10,155 nucleotides of DNA from NCBI GenBank assembly GCA_003133425.1, contig PKXI01000243.1, forward strand, positions 1-10,155. The letters are read 5' to 3'. Every line of letters begins with the position of its first letter. The first letter of the stretch is position 1. This document shows positions 1 to 5,686 of the stretch, one piece after another. The position numbers and the translations under genes are program-made. The DNA comes from Acidobacteriaceae bacterium (GTDB lineage: Bacteria; Acidobacteriota; Terriglobia; Terriglobales; Acidobacteriaceae). The notes below the pieces were generated by a model. That model searched no databases. It worked only from the letters and a program-made list of their open reading frames with translations, and was not told the DNA's origin.

Positions 1-50
1 AGCCGGTCTGGAGACCGGCGCTACCGTTTGTATTGGCGCTACCGTTCGTT
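1..50. repeat. Palindromic intergenic repeat downstream of pfkA
   Basis: Positions 2-19 form a near-perfect palindrome, GCCGGTCT-GG-AGACCGGC, an 8-bp stem that would open to a 4-nt loop. The 12-mer GGCGCTACCGTT occurs at 17-28 and again at 35-46, an 18-bp period. This sits just past the pfkA stop, so it could serve as a transcript-end hairpin for pfkA as well as being a dispersed repeat. The left part is cut by the window edge. I associate this motif with dispersed intergenic repeats in Acidobacteriota, but that is recall, not a search. Confidence 0.55.
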
Positions 51-54
51 TTAG

Positions 55-1089
55 CTAGACTTTGGCTTCTAAATCGGCGATTACGTCGAAGAAGCGCTGG
101 TCTAAGCGGCGGTTGCTGGCGATGGCTTCCTTGATGGTGATGTCGGTGATGTCGGTGCCGTGGAGGACGGCGATGCGGCCCCACTTTTTGTCGTGCACCA
201 TGTCGATGGCGTGGAGGCCGTAGCGCTGGCCGAGCACGCGGTCGTAAGCGGTGGGCACGCCGCCGCGCTGGGTATGGCCGAGGTTGACGGAGCGGGTTTC
301 GTAGCCGGTCTTTTCCTCGATGAGTTCGGCAAGGGCTTCGCCGATACCGGAGAGGCGGGCGTGACCGAAGGAGTCGACCGTGGCTGAGCCGATGACCTGG
401 CCTACTTCAGGCAGGTGGCAGCCTTCAGCGACGACTACGACGCCGTAGTGCTTGCCGTGATCGTAGTTGTACTTGAGCAGGGCGCAGACGTGGTCGATGT
501 CGATTTCCTTCTCAGGAACGAGGATGACGTGTGCGCCGCCGGCAATGCCGGAGGCATAGGCGATCCAGCCGGCATCGCGGCCCATGACCTCGATGACGAC
601 GACGCGGTTGTGCGAGTCAGCAGTGGTGTGGATGCGGTCGACGGCCTCAGTGGCGATCATAACGGCGGTATCAAAGCCAAAGGTTGTGTCGGTGCCGCTG
701 ATGTCGTTGTCGATGGTCTTGGGAACGCCGACCGAGGGAACACCGTGTTCGCTCAGGAACAGGGTGACGGACTGAGTGTCGTCGCCGCCGAGGGCGATGA
801 GGGCATCAATCTTGTTGAGCTTGAGAACTTCCTGAACCTTGTCGATGCCGCCTGGAATCTTCTTCACGTTGGTACGCGAGGAGTGGAGGATGGTGCCGCC
901 CTTCAACTGGATGCCATCGATGTTTTCAAGGGTGAGGGGGATGAAGTTGTTATCGAGCACGCCCCGCCATCCATTGAGGAAGCCGATGAACTCGTCTCCG
1001 TAGTGGTTGATGCCCTTCTTAACAGCTGCATAGATCACGGCATTCAGGCCGGGGCAATCACCACCGCCGGTCAACAAAGCAACTCGCAT
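55..1089 (-). CDS. pfkA: 6-phosphofructokinase, predicted pyrophosphate-dependent
   Basis: This 344-residue cytoplasmic enzyme phosphorylates fructose 6-phosphate to fructose 1,6-bisphosphate in glycolysis. The N-terminal glycine-rich loop GGGDCPGLNAVI (residues 8-19), the catalytic TIDND (125-129, D127 as base), R162, MGR (169-171), E222 and GHTQRGG (271-277) are all visible. Numbering matches E. coli PfkA up to about E222, after which roughly 23 extra residues occur. The donor-site positions are D104 (in GGDD, 101-104) and K124 (in VPKTIDND). ATP enzymes of the E. coli type have Gly at both. Asp104 with Lys124 is the established signature of pyrophosphate-dependent enzymes, so EC 2.7.1.90 is more likely than EC 2.7.1.11, and the reaction would be reversible. 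The start is supported by a strong Shine-Dalgarno GAGGAG (complement of 1098-1103). It is transcribed away from the neighbouring membrane-protein gene. The family call is very secure; the donor is inference. Confidence 0.95.
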   Translation of the reverse strand: MRVALLTGGGDCPGLNAVIYAAVKKGINHYGDEFIGFLNGWRGVLDNNFIPLTLENIDGIQLKGGTILHSSRTNVKKIPGGIDKVQEVLKLNKIDALIALGGDDTQSVTLFLSEHGVPSVGVPKTIDNDISGTDTTFGFDTAVMIATEAVDRIHTTADSHNRVVVIEVMGRDAGWIAYASGIAGGAHVILVPEKEIDIDHVCALLKYNYDHGKHYGVVVVAEGCHLPEVGQVIGSATVDSFGHARLSGIGEALAELIEEKTGYETRSVNLGHTQRGGVPTAYDRVLGQRYGLHAIDMVHDKKWGRIAVLHGTDITDITIKEAIASNRRLDQRFFDVIADLEAKV

Positions 1090-1219
1090 CTGAAAATCTC
1101 CTCGTGAAATTGCGCGGCCAACATGATTCTTCGATCAGGCGGCCGTGCCGGGAACTTGTCCCTGAAGTGTGCGCTCAAAATCCGGAGGTCCAGAACGTAG
1201 GAGCGGCCGGTTTCAACGC

Positions 1220-1247
1220 CTTATCCAGTGTACTCCGGGGTTGTAAA
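1220..1247 (-). promoter_or_regulatory. Candidate sigma-70 promoter for pfkA
   Basis: Read on the minus strand, TTTACA (1242-1247, 5/6 match to the -35 consensus) is followed after 16 bp by GATAAG (1220-1225, 4/6 match to -10). Transcription would begin near 1213 and leave a leader of about 125 nt. The match is modest and the acidobacterial consensus is less well known, so this is tentative. Confidence 0.35.
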
Positions 1248-1279
1248 GGGAAATCGTGACCGCGCGCACGGGAGGACAG

Positions 1280-1317
1280 GGATCAGGGATCAGCTTTCAG
1301 TTGTCAGTTGTCAGTTT
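1280..1317. repeat. Heptad-periodic short tandem repeat
   Basis: CAG recurs at exactly 7-bp steps (1284, 1291, 1298, 1305, 1312). Within this run GGGATCA is repeated twice (1279-1292) and TCAGTTG twice plus a partial third unit (1297-1317). It lies in non-coding DNA. It resembles the heptameric short tandem repeats known from other bacteria; its function is unknown. Confidence 0.6.
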
Positions 1318-1412
1318 CCTTGAGGCGGGGATCATGGGGAGTTTCTGGTTTGGGTGCTGGAAACGGCATTTGTGTTGGGCTGAGGCGGGGCGCGGTGGTT
1401 CAATAGGATGGT

Positions 1413-2048
1413 ATGCCCGGAATTGGAGCAATGCTGCTGCTGGCGTTTGTCGGCCTGGTTGTGATTGTGTTGCTGGTGCTACTGCAACTGACACGACTTG
1501 GATTCCTTATCCGCACGACGATCCCGGATCGGCCGCGGCAGCGCATGTTCGTCGCCTCGGTCTCGTTTCTAATTACCTTTGTGGGGGTTCGGATGCTGGT
1601 GCACCGGATCGTGAACCATGAGGGTCATTTCCAGTGGGTGGTGGTGCGCGGGATGCACATTCACCACCTGGTGTGGGGAATTCTGATCCTGCTGCTGGTG
1701 GGTTACGGGTGGCTGATGGACCTGGGCCGATCGCACTCACCTACTTCAATCTTCCTGGGGCGGTTGATGGCGGTGAGCTACGGAGCAGGTGCGGCGTTGA
1801 CGCTGGACGAGTTTGCGCTGTGGCTGAACCTGGAACCGAATGCGTACTGGTCCAGCGAGGGACGGCTGAATATTGACGCGATTATTCTGTTCGGCAGTCT
1901 GTTGGCGGTGGGGGCCTGGGGGGCGCCATTCTTCAGGGGACTTCGGGAACTAGGGCGCAAGGGCCTGCTGTTCGGGAAGGGACTGGGGCGGTGGGGCTCG
2001 CCTATTCGCCTCGTGAGGTTGCTTCGTCCGCGTAAAGTTCGGCAATGA
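1413..2048 (+). CDS. Conserved-looking multi-pass membrane protein of unknown function
   Basis: I do not recognise a named family. The 211-residue product has about five hydrophobic segments (roughly residues 7-26, 46-64, 82-103, 114-137 and 153-172) and a strongly basic C-terminal tail (about 175-211), likely cytoplasmic. Polar residues sit at membrane edges: HIHH at 82-85 leading into segment 3, TLDEFALWL at 130-138 at the end of segment 4, and YWSSEGRLNIDA at 145-156. The His and acidic clusters could bind a metal or cofactor, which is speculation. Start choice is uncertain: the ATG at 1413 has only a close AGGAT before it, and a second ATG at 1431 follows a GGAG just 2 nt upstream. Its 3' end overlaps the acyl-CoA synthetase gene by 47 bp in convergent orientation. 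Reading-frame length and membrane topology support a real gene. Confidence 0.75.
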   Translation: MPGIGAMLLLAFVGLVVIVLLVLLQLTRLGFLIRTTIPDRPRQRMFVASVSFLITFVGVRMLVHRIVNHEGHFQWVVVRGMHIHHLVWGILILLLVGYGWLMDLGRSHSPTSIFLGRLMAVSYGAGAALTLDEFALWLNLEPNAYWSSEGRLNIDAIILFGSLLAVGAWGAPFFRGLRELGRKGLLFGKGLGRWGSPIRLVRLLRPRKVRQ

Positions 2049-3804
2049 CACTTGCGTAGCGCTCCTTGAGAACGCGGCGCTTGAGCTTCATGGATGGGGT
2101 AAGTTCGCCAGTCTCCTGAGTCCACTCCTCTGCAACGACGCGGAAGCGCTTGAGGGTCTCAAAGTTGGCGAGGGAGCCGTTGACTTCGCGAACAATCTCG
2201 CCGTAGAGGGCGATGACGCGGCTGTCGGCCACCAATTGGGCGCGAGATGTGGTGGGGACGCCGTGGTGCCGGGCCCACTCCTCAAGGGCGGTGAAGTTAG
2301 GGGCGATGAGTGCGGAGATGAACTTGTGCTTGTCGCCGACCAGGGCAGCCTGAGCGACGAGCATACTGTTCTTGAGCTTGTTTTCAATTGGCTGGGGCGC
2401 CACCATTTTGCCGCCCGAGGTCTTGAGGAGTTCCTTCTTTCGATCGGTGATGAACAGGAAGCCGTCGGCGTCGATGTGGGCGATGTCTCCGGTTCGGAAC
2501 CAACCCTCGGCGTCAAAACATTCGGCGTTGGCTTCAGGTTTGTGCCAGTAGCCGGAAAAGACTGAGTCGCCTCGGACGAGCAATTCGCCGTCCTCGGCGA
2601 GTTTGAGCTCGACGTTGGGCAAAGGGAAACCGGCGGCGCCCATGCGGTGCTTGAGAGGCGTATTGAGGGAAATGACCGGCGAGGTTTCGGTGAGGCCGTA
2701 GCCTTCCCAGAGTGCGATTCCTGCCGCGGAGAACCAACGAGCGGTGTCCACTCCCAGAGGCGCGCCGCCGGAGACGAAGATGCGGACGCGGCCGCCGAAG
2801 GCTTCACTGACCTTGGAGTAGACCAGCTTTGAAGCCAGCTTCCAGAGGAATGCCGTGGGTTTGCGGCCGTCGTAGATGGTGTCGCCGTGTTTGGCGCCGA
2901 GGCCGATGGCCCAGGCAAGCATGCGCTTCTTGACCGGAGAGAGCGCGGCGCGGCGTTCGACTTCCTGGCGAATCTTCTCGTAGACGCGGGGCACGCCGAC
3001 AAGGACGGTGGGCCTGATTTCGCGCATGGCGAGCGGCAGTTTGTCGAACTGGGAGCAGTAGGCGACCTGGGCTCCGGAGTAATACATGACGTAGTCGAGG
3101 GCGCGGGCGGTGATGTGGGAGAGGGGCAGGAAAGAGATGCAGGAGTCGGTGGGGCCGAAGTTGAAATCGGCGGCGGCGTAGCTCTGGTTTGCAGCGATAT
3201 TGCCGTGGGTGAGGGCGACGCCCTTGGGCTCGCCAGTGGTGCCGGAAGTGTAGATAAGGGTGGCAAGGTCCTTAGGCTCGACGGCGCGGACTAGAGCGTC
3301 GAAGACCGGGTCGCGGTGCGAGTTGCGGTCGTCGGCTCCTGCCATAAGTGAGCTGAAGGAGATGGCCCCGTCGGGCGCGGGGGAATCCATGATGACGATA
3401 CGTTCGAGTTGGGTGAGGGCGCGGACGGAGTTGAGCTTGTCGAATTGCTGGCGAGTGGAGACGACGGCGATGCGGCAGCCTGCATCGTTGACCAAGGCCG
3501 CGACCTGCTCGCCGGTGAGGGTTGGATAAATGGGCACGTCGGCAGCGCCGATGGCGAGGGCTGCGAAATCGGTGACGGCCCACTCCCAGCGGTTCTCGGC
3601 AATAAGGGCAATGCGGTCGCCCTTTTGCGCTCCCCAGCCAAGAAACACCTCGGCCAGTGCGCGGACGCGCTGATAGATCTGGTCGGAGGAGATGGGTTGC
3701 CAGTGCCCAAACTCGTCCTGCCAGAGGACGGCGCGGGGATTGGCTGCGGCTGTAACGCGGCGAAACAGGTCATTGATGGTAGAGATGGGAGCGATCGTCA
3801 TCAT
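2002..3804 (-). CDS. Long-chain fatty acid--CoA ligase (AMP-binding, FadD15 type)
   Basis: This 600-residue member of the adenylate-forming superfamily activates fatty acids with ATP and CoA through an acyl-AMP intermediate. It is likely cytoplasmic or peripherally membrane-bound, feeding beta-oxidation or lipid synthesis. The phosphate-binding loop YTSGTTGEPKG is at 185-195, the adenine-site motif GYGLTETSP at 368-376, and the ribose-binding Asp in WFRTGD at 440. The hinge and C-terminal core DRKKELLKTSGGK lies at 454-466, followed by MVAPQPIE. The terminal ELTPSMKLKRR (567-577) matches the long-chain acyl-CoA synthetase subgroup and probably carries the catalytic lysine (K573 or K575). Length fits that subgroup (about 600 residues). 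Two ATGs lie in tandem (3804 and 3801) with no clear Shine-Dalgarno, so the exact start is open by one codon. Chain-length preference cannot be told from sequence. Confidence 0.92.
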   Translation of the reverse strand: MMTIAPISTINDLFRRVTAAANPRAVLWQDEFGHWQPISSDQIYQRVRALAEVFLGWGAQKGDRIALIAENRWEWAVTDFAALAIGAADVPIYPTLTGEQVAALVNDAGCRIAVVSTRQQFDKLNSVRALTQLERIVIMDSPAPDGAISFSSLMAGADDRNSHRDPVFDALVRAVEPKDLATLIYTSGTTGEPKGVALTHGNIAANQSYAAADFNFGPTDSCISFLPLSHITARALDYVMYYSGAQVAYCSQFDKLPLAMREIRPTVLVGVPRVYEKIRQEVERRAALSPVKKRMLAWAIGLGAKHGDTIYDGRKPTAFLWKLASKLVYSKVSEAFGGRVRIFVSGGAPLGVDTARWFSAAGIALWEGYGLTETSPVISLNTPLKHRMGAAGFPLPNVELKLAEDGELLVRGDSVFSGYWHKPEANAECFDAEGWFRTGDIAHIDADGFLFITDRKKELLKTSGGKMVAPQPIENKLKNSMLVAQAALVGDKHKFISALIAPNFTALEEWARHHGVPTTSRAQLVADSRVIALYGEIVREVNGSLANFETLKRFRVVAEEWTQETGELTPSMKLKRRVLKERYASVIAELYADEATSRGE

Positions 3805-3944
3805 TGGATTGAAATTGGGAGCGCAGAAAAATTGAACGCGCGGACATTCGAGAGTGTATCAGTGTGGAGGGCAAAGGGTGCAAATGGCGGTTTAAGTGAG
3901 TCCTTCTCCGCAAGCAAAAGTGTCGTGAGTCCATTTGAGAGGGC

Positions 3945-4026
3945 ATTCCCTCAGGGGCTAAAGCCCACACTTGTTTTTGCAGGTTCTCTGTACGGGCTGA
4001 AGCCCGTACCCTTCAGCCTGAGGAAT
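3945..4026. repeat. Composite palindromic repeat, copy 1 (REP/BIME-like)
   Basis: Two hairpin units, GGGCT-AA-AGCCC (3955-3966) and TACGGGCT-GA-AGCCCGTA (3991-4008), are enclosed by an outer inverted repeat, CCTCAGG (3949-3955) with CCTGAGG (4017-4023). The left 22 bp (3945-3966) is identical to 8839-8860 in copy 2. The architecture resembles enterobacterial REP/BIME elements and suggests a dispersed family spread in trans. Confidence 0.8.
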
Positions 4027-4045
4027 GGCCGGCGTATGGTCGAAT

Positions 4046-4075
4046 TTGCATACTTATGCATCGATATTGTATATT
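4046..4075 (+). promoter_or_regulatory. Candidate argR operon promoter
   Basis: TTGCAT (4046-4051, weak -35) and TATATT (4070-4075, 5/6 match to -10) are separated by 18 bp. Transcription would start near 4082, giving a leader of about 55 nt. Both elements lie inside the ARG boxes, so bound repressor would block polymerase. Confidence 0.5.
4047..4060 (+). promoter_or_regulatory. ARG box 1 (ArgR operator half-pair)
   Basis: TGCATACTTATGCA is a perfect 6-2-6 palindrome. It matches the ARG-box core TGAATWWWWATTCA at every position except the symmetric third base of each arm, with C in the W run at 4053. It covers the -35 region of the argR promoter. Confidence 0.75.
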
Positions 4076-4081
4076 TATACG
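4068..4081 (+). promoter_or_regulatory. ARG box 2 (ArgR operator half-pair)
   Basis: TGTATATTTATACG contains GTATA-TT-TATAC and fits TGnATWWWWATnCA except for the last base. Its centre lies 21 bp from that of box 1. That equals two 18-bp boxes separated by 3 bp, the spacing typical of ArgR hexamer operators in E. coli. It overlaps the -10 element. Confidence 0.72.
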
Positions 4082-4082
4082 A

Positions 4083-4109
4083 GCGCGGTTTCCGCTTCGC
4101 GGACCGCGC
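4083..4109 (+). promoter_or_regulatory. Leader hairpin upstream of argR
   Basis: Seven base pairs (4083-4089 with 4103-4109), a 2-nt bulge (4090-4091), then four pairs (4092-4095 with 4099-4102) around a TTC loop make a stable GC-rich stem at the very start of the predicted transcript. The following CTTCAATTTTAA is not a clean U-run, so a terminator is unlikely. Part of it (CCGCTTC, 4092-4098) can instead pair with GAAGCGG (4127-4133), next to the argR ribosome-binding site. Confidence 0.5.
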
Positions 4110-4123
4110 CTTCAATTTTAACT

Positions 4124-4130
4124 GAGGAAG
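4124..4130 (+). promoter_or_regulatory. Shine-Dalgarno deciding the argR start
   Basis: GAGGAAG lies 5 nt before the ATG at 4136. It supports that start over the in-frame ATG at 4025, which would put 37 residues of non-homologous sequence ahead of the repressor and would lie upstream of the promoter. Confidence 0.8.
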
Positions 4131-4135
4131 CGGCA

Positions 4136-4600
4136 ATGAAACACCAACGCCTGGATGCAATACGAGAAGTGCTGGCGAAGTCCGTGGTGGCAAACCAGGA
4201 CGATCTACGGCGGAAGCTTCGGCGGCGCGGCATCGAGGTAACGCAAGCAACGTTATCGAGGGACATTCACGAGTTGCAGCTTTCCAAGGGACCGGGCGGC
4301 TATTCGCTGCCGAACGGACACCGGGGAACGAGTGCAGCAGCAGTTGTGGAAGACGACGGGCCGCCTTCAGTTGAAGAGATGATCGAGAGTTTCGTTTTGC
4401 GTGTGCGGCAGGCGATGAACCAGGTGGTTGTGGGAACGGTGATGGGTGGAGCGCAGCCGGTGGCCGCGGCGCTGGATCACGAGGGATGGCCGGAGGTTGT
4501 GGGCACGGTGGCCGGAGACGATACGGTGCTGGTGATCTGCGCTGACCCGCGGCGGGCGGTGGAAGTTGAATCCCGGTTAAGGACGATGCTGGAGTCATGA
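4136..4600 (+). CDS. argR: Arginine repressor ArgR
   Basis: This 154-residue protein is the arginine-responsive regulator of arginine genes, acting as a hexamer that binds ARG boxes when loaded with arginine. The N-terminal winged helix-turn-helix covers about residues 1-60, with recognition helix TQATLSRDIHEL at 36-47. The C-terminal oligomerisation and arginine-binding domain (about 80-154) has GTVAGDDT at 123-130, whose D128 and D129 are the arginine-contacting aspartates in E. coli ArgR. The usual TxPGxA segment reads TVMGGA here (101-106), a small deviation. Length matches the family. It heads the cluster and its promoter carries two ARG boxes, so autoregulation is expected. The stop overlaps the argC start (ATGA), pointing to translational coupling. 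Confidence 0.96.
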   Translation: MKHQRLDAIREVLAKSVVANQDDLRRKLRRRGIEVTQATLSRDIHELQLSKGPGGYSLPNGHRGTSAAAVVEDDGPPSVEEMIESFVLRVRQAMNQVVVGTVMGGAQPVAAALDHEGWPEVVGTVAGDDTVLVICADPRRAVEVESRLRTMLES

Positions 4601-5664
4601 AAGAGAAAGTACAAACCGCTGTTATAGGAGCGACGGGGTATGCGGGCGCGGAGCTGGCACGGCTGCTGTTGCACCATCCCCGGTTGCAGGGAAGGCCGCC
4701 GGTGTTTGCCGGGCGCGTGGACGCGAAAGACGTTGCGCGCGGCGGTGTACCGCTGGGCGAGATTCACCCTGAGCTGATCGATAGCAAAGGAAGCGGCGCT
4801 CTGAAGCAGGAACCTTTTTCGTGGGAGCTTCTGGTTGAGCGCGGGGTTGAAGTTTTGTTTCTGGCCACGCCGCATGAGCAGTCGCGGGAGTGGGTTCCGG
4901 ATGCGCTGGATCGTGGGCTGAAGGTGATCGATTTGAGCGGGGCATGGCGGCTGACTGAGGCGGCCAACCGCGCAGTGTATGCGTTCGAGGACGATGGAAC
5001 CGAGTTGGCTGATGCGACGCAGGCGCAGGCGGTTTACGGGATGCCGGAACTGCATCGCAAAGAGATCAAGAACGCACGGCTGGTGGCCAACCCCGGATGC
5101 TACGCTACTTCAGTCATTCTGCCGGTGAAGCCGCTGGTTGCCGCGGGGCTTATCGATTTGGAACATGGGATTGTGGCTGACGCGAAGAGCGGCGTGAGTG
5201 GCGCGGGCAAGGCGCCGACGGCTAAGACACACTTTATGTACGCGGCCGACAATCTGTCGGCGTATGGAGTTTTTACGCATCGTCATACCGGCGAACTGCT
5301 GGAGCAGATCGGCATTGAGGCGGGCGAGATTGTTTTTACGCCGCACCTGCTGCCGATTCCGCGCGGGATTCTGGCGACGATCTACGTGAAGTTCAAAGAA
5401 CCGCAGACGCGGGCGAGCGTTGCGGATGTGTACCGCAAGTTTTTTGCACACAGCCCGATGGTTCGGCTGCATGAGAGCGGGCTGCCACAGATTCAGCACT
5501 CGGTGAGAACGAGCTACTCGGACATTGGCTTTCAGCTTGATGCGAGCGGGCGGCGCGCAGTGATTGTGAGTTGCCTTGATAATTTATTGAAGGGCGCGTC
5601 ATCACAAGCGATACAGAACCTGAACGTGATGCAGGGCTGGCCGGAATCGGAAGGTCTCGAATGA
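4597..5664 (+). CDS. argC: N-acetyl-gamma-glutamyl-phosphate reductase
   Basis: This 355-residue cytoplasmic enzyme reduces N-acetylglutamyl phosphate to the semialdehyde with NADPH, the third step of arginine synthesis. The Rossmann NADP loop GATGYAG is at 11-17, FLATPHEQS at 88-96, and LSGAWRL at 113-119. The catalytic cysteine is C168 in NPGCYATS, and KSGVSGAGKAP is at 197-207. A catalytic histidine is expected in FTHRHTGE (226-233). The C-terminal DNLLKGASSQAIQNLN is standard for type 1 ArgC. It starts within the argR stop, with only a close GGAG as ribosome site, so coupled translation is likely. argB begins 22 nt after its stop. Confidence 0.96.
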   Translation: MKEKVQTAVIGATGYAGAELARLLLHHPRLQGRPPVFAGRVDAKDVARGGVPLGEIHPELIDSKGSGALKQEPFSWELLVERGVEVLFLATPHEQSREWVPDALDRGLKVIDLSGAWRLTEAANRAVYAFEDDGTELADATQAQAVYGMPELHRKEIKNARLVANPGCYATSVILPVKPLVAAGLIDLEHGIVADAKSGVSGAGKAPTAKTHFMYAADNLSAYGVFTHRHTGELLEQIGIEAGEIVFTPHLLPIPRGILATIYVKFKEPQTRASVADVYRKFFAHSPMVRLHESGLPQIQHSVRTSYSDIGFQLDASGRRAVIVSCLDNLLKGASSQAIQNLNVMQGWPESEGLE

Positions 5665-5686
5665 TAATCGCCGCGGAGGGTCGCGA

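Larger units (their letters stand above)
1090..1412. other. Non-coding region between divergent pfkA and membrane-protein gene
   Basis: This 323-bp stretch separates two divergent genes. It holds the pfkA ribosome-binding site, a candidate pfkA promoter (1220-1247), a heptad repeat array (1280-1317), and the 10-mer TGAGGCGGGG at 1321-1330 and again exactly 60 bp later at 1381-1390. No convincing promoter for the rightward gene could be picked out. Small open frames across it have no recognisable protein features. Confidence 0.6.
3805..4135. other. Divergent intergenic region between acyl-CoA synthetase and argR
   Basis: This 331-bp gap contains, left to right: about 140 bp with no feature I can support (the ligase promoter should be here but none is convincing), a palindromic repeat (3945-4026), the argR promoter with two ARG boxes (4046-4081), and a short leader with a hairpin (4083-4109) ending in the argR ribosome-binding site. 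An in-frame ATG at 4025 would extend argR upstream, but it lies before the promoter and is not used here. Confidence 0.7.

Noticed and set aside
415..1107. A 230-codon plus-strand open frame opposite pfkA
   Set aside because: Antisense to a gene with all phosphofructokinase motifs; low-complexity runs of Val and Asp and no recognisable fold.
2088..3266. A 392-codon minus-strand frame inside the acyl-CoA synthetase
   Set aside because: Same strand, different frame from the real gene; Ser/Pro/Arg-rich frame-shift shadow.
4025..4135. An upstream ATG that would add 37 residues to ArgR
   Set aside because: It lies before the ARG boxes and promoter, lacks a ribosome site, and the added sequence does not resemble ArgR. 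The ATG at 4136 has a good Shine-Dalgarno and yields the normal family length.
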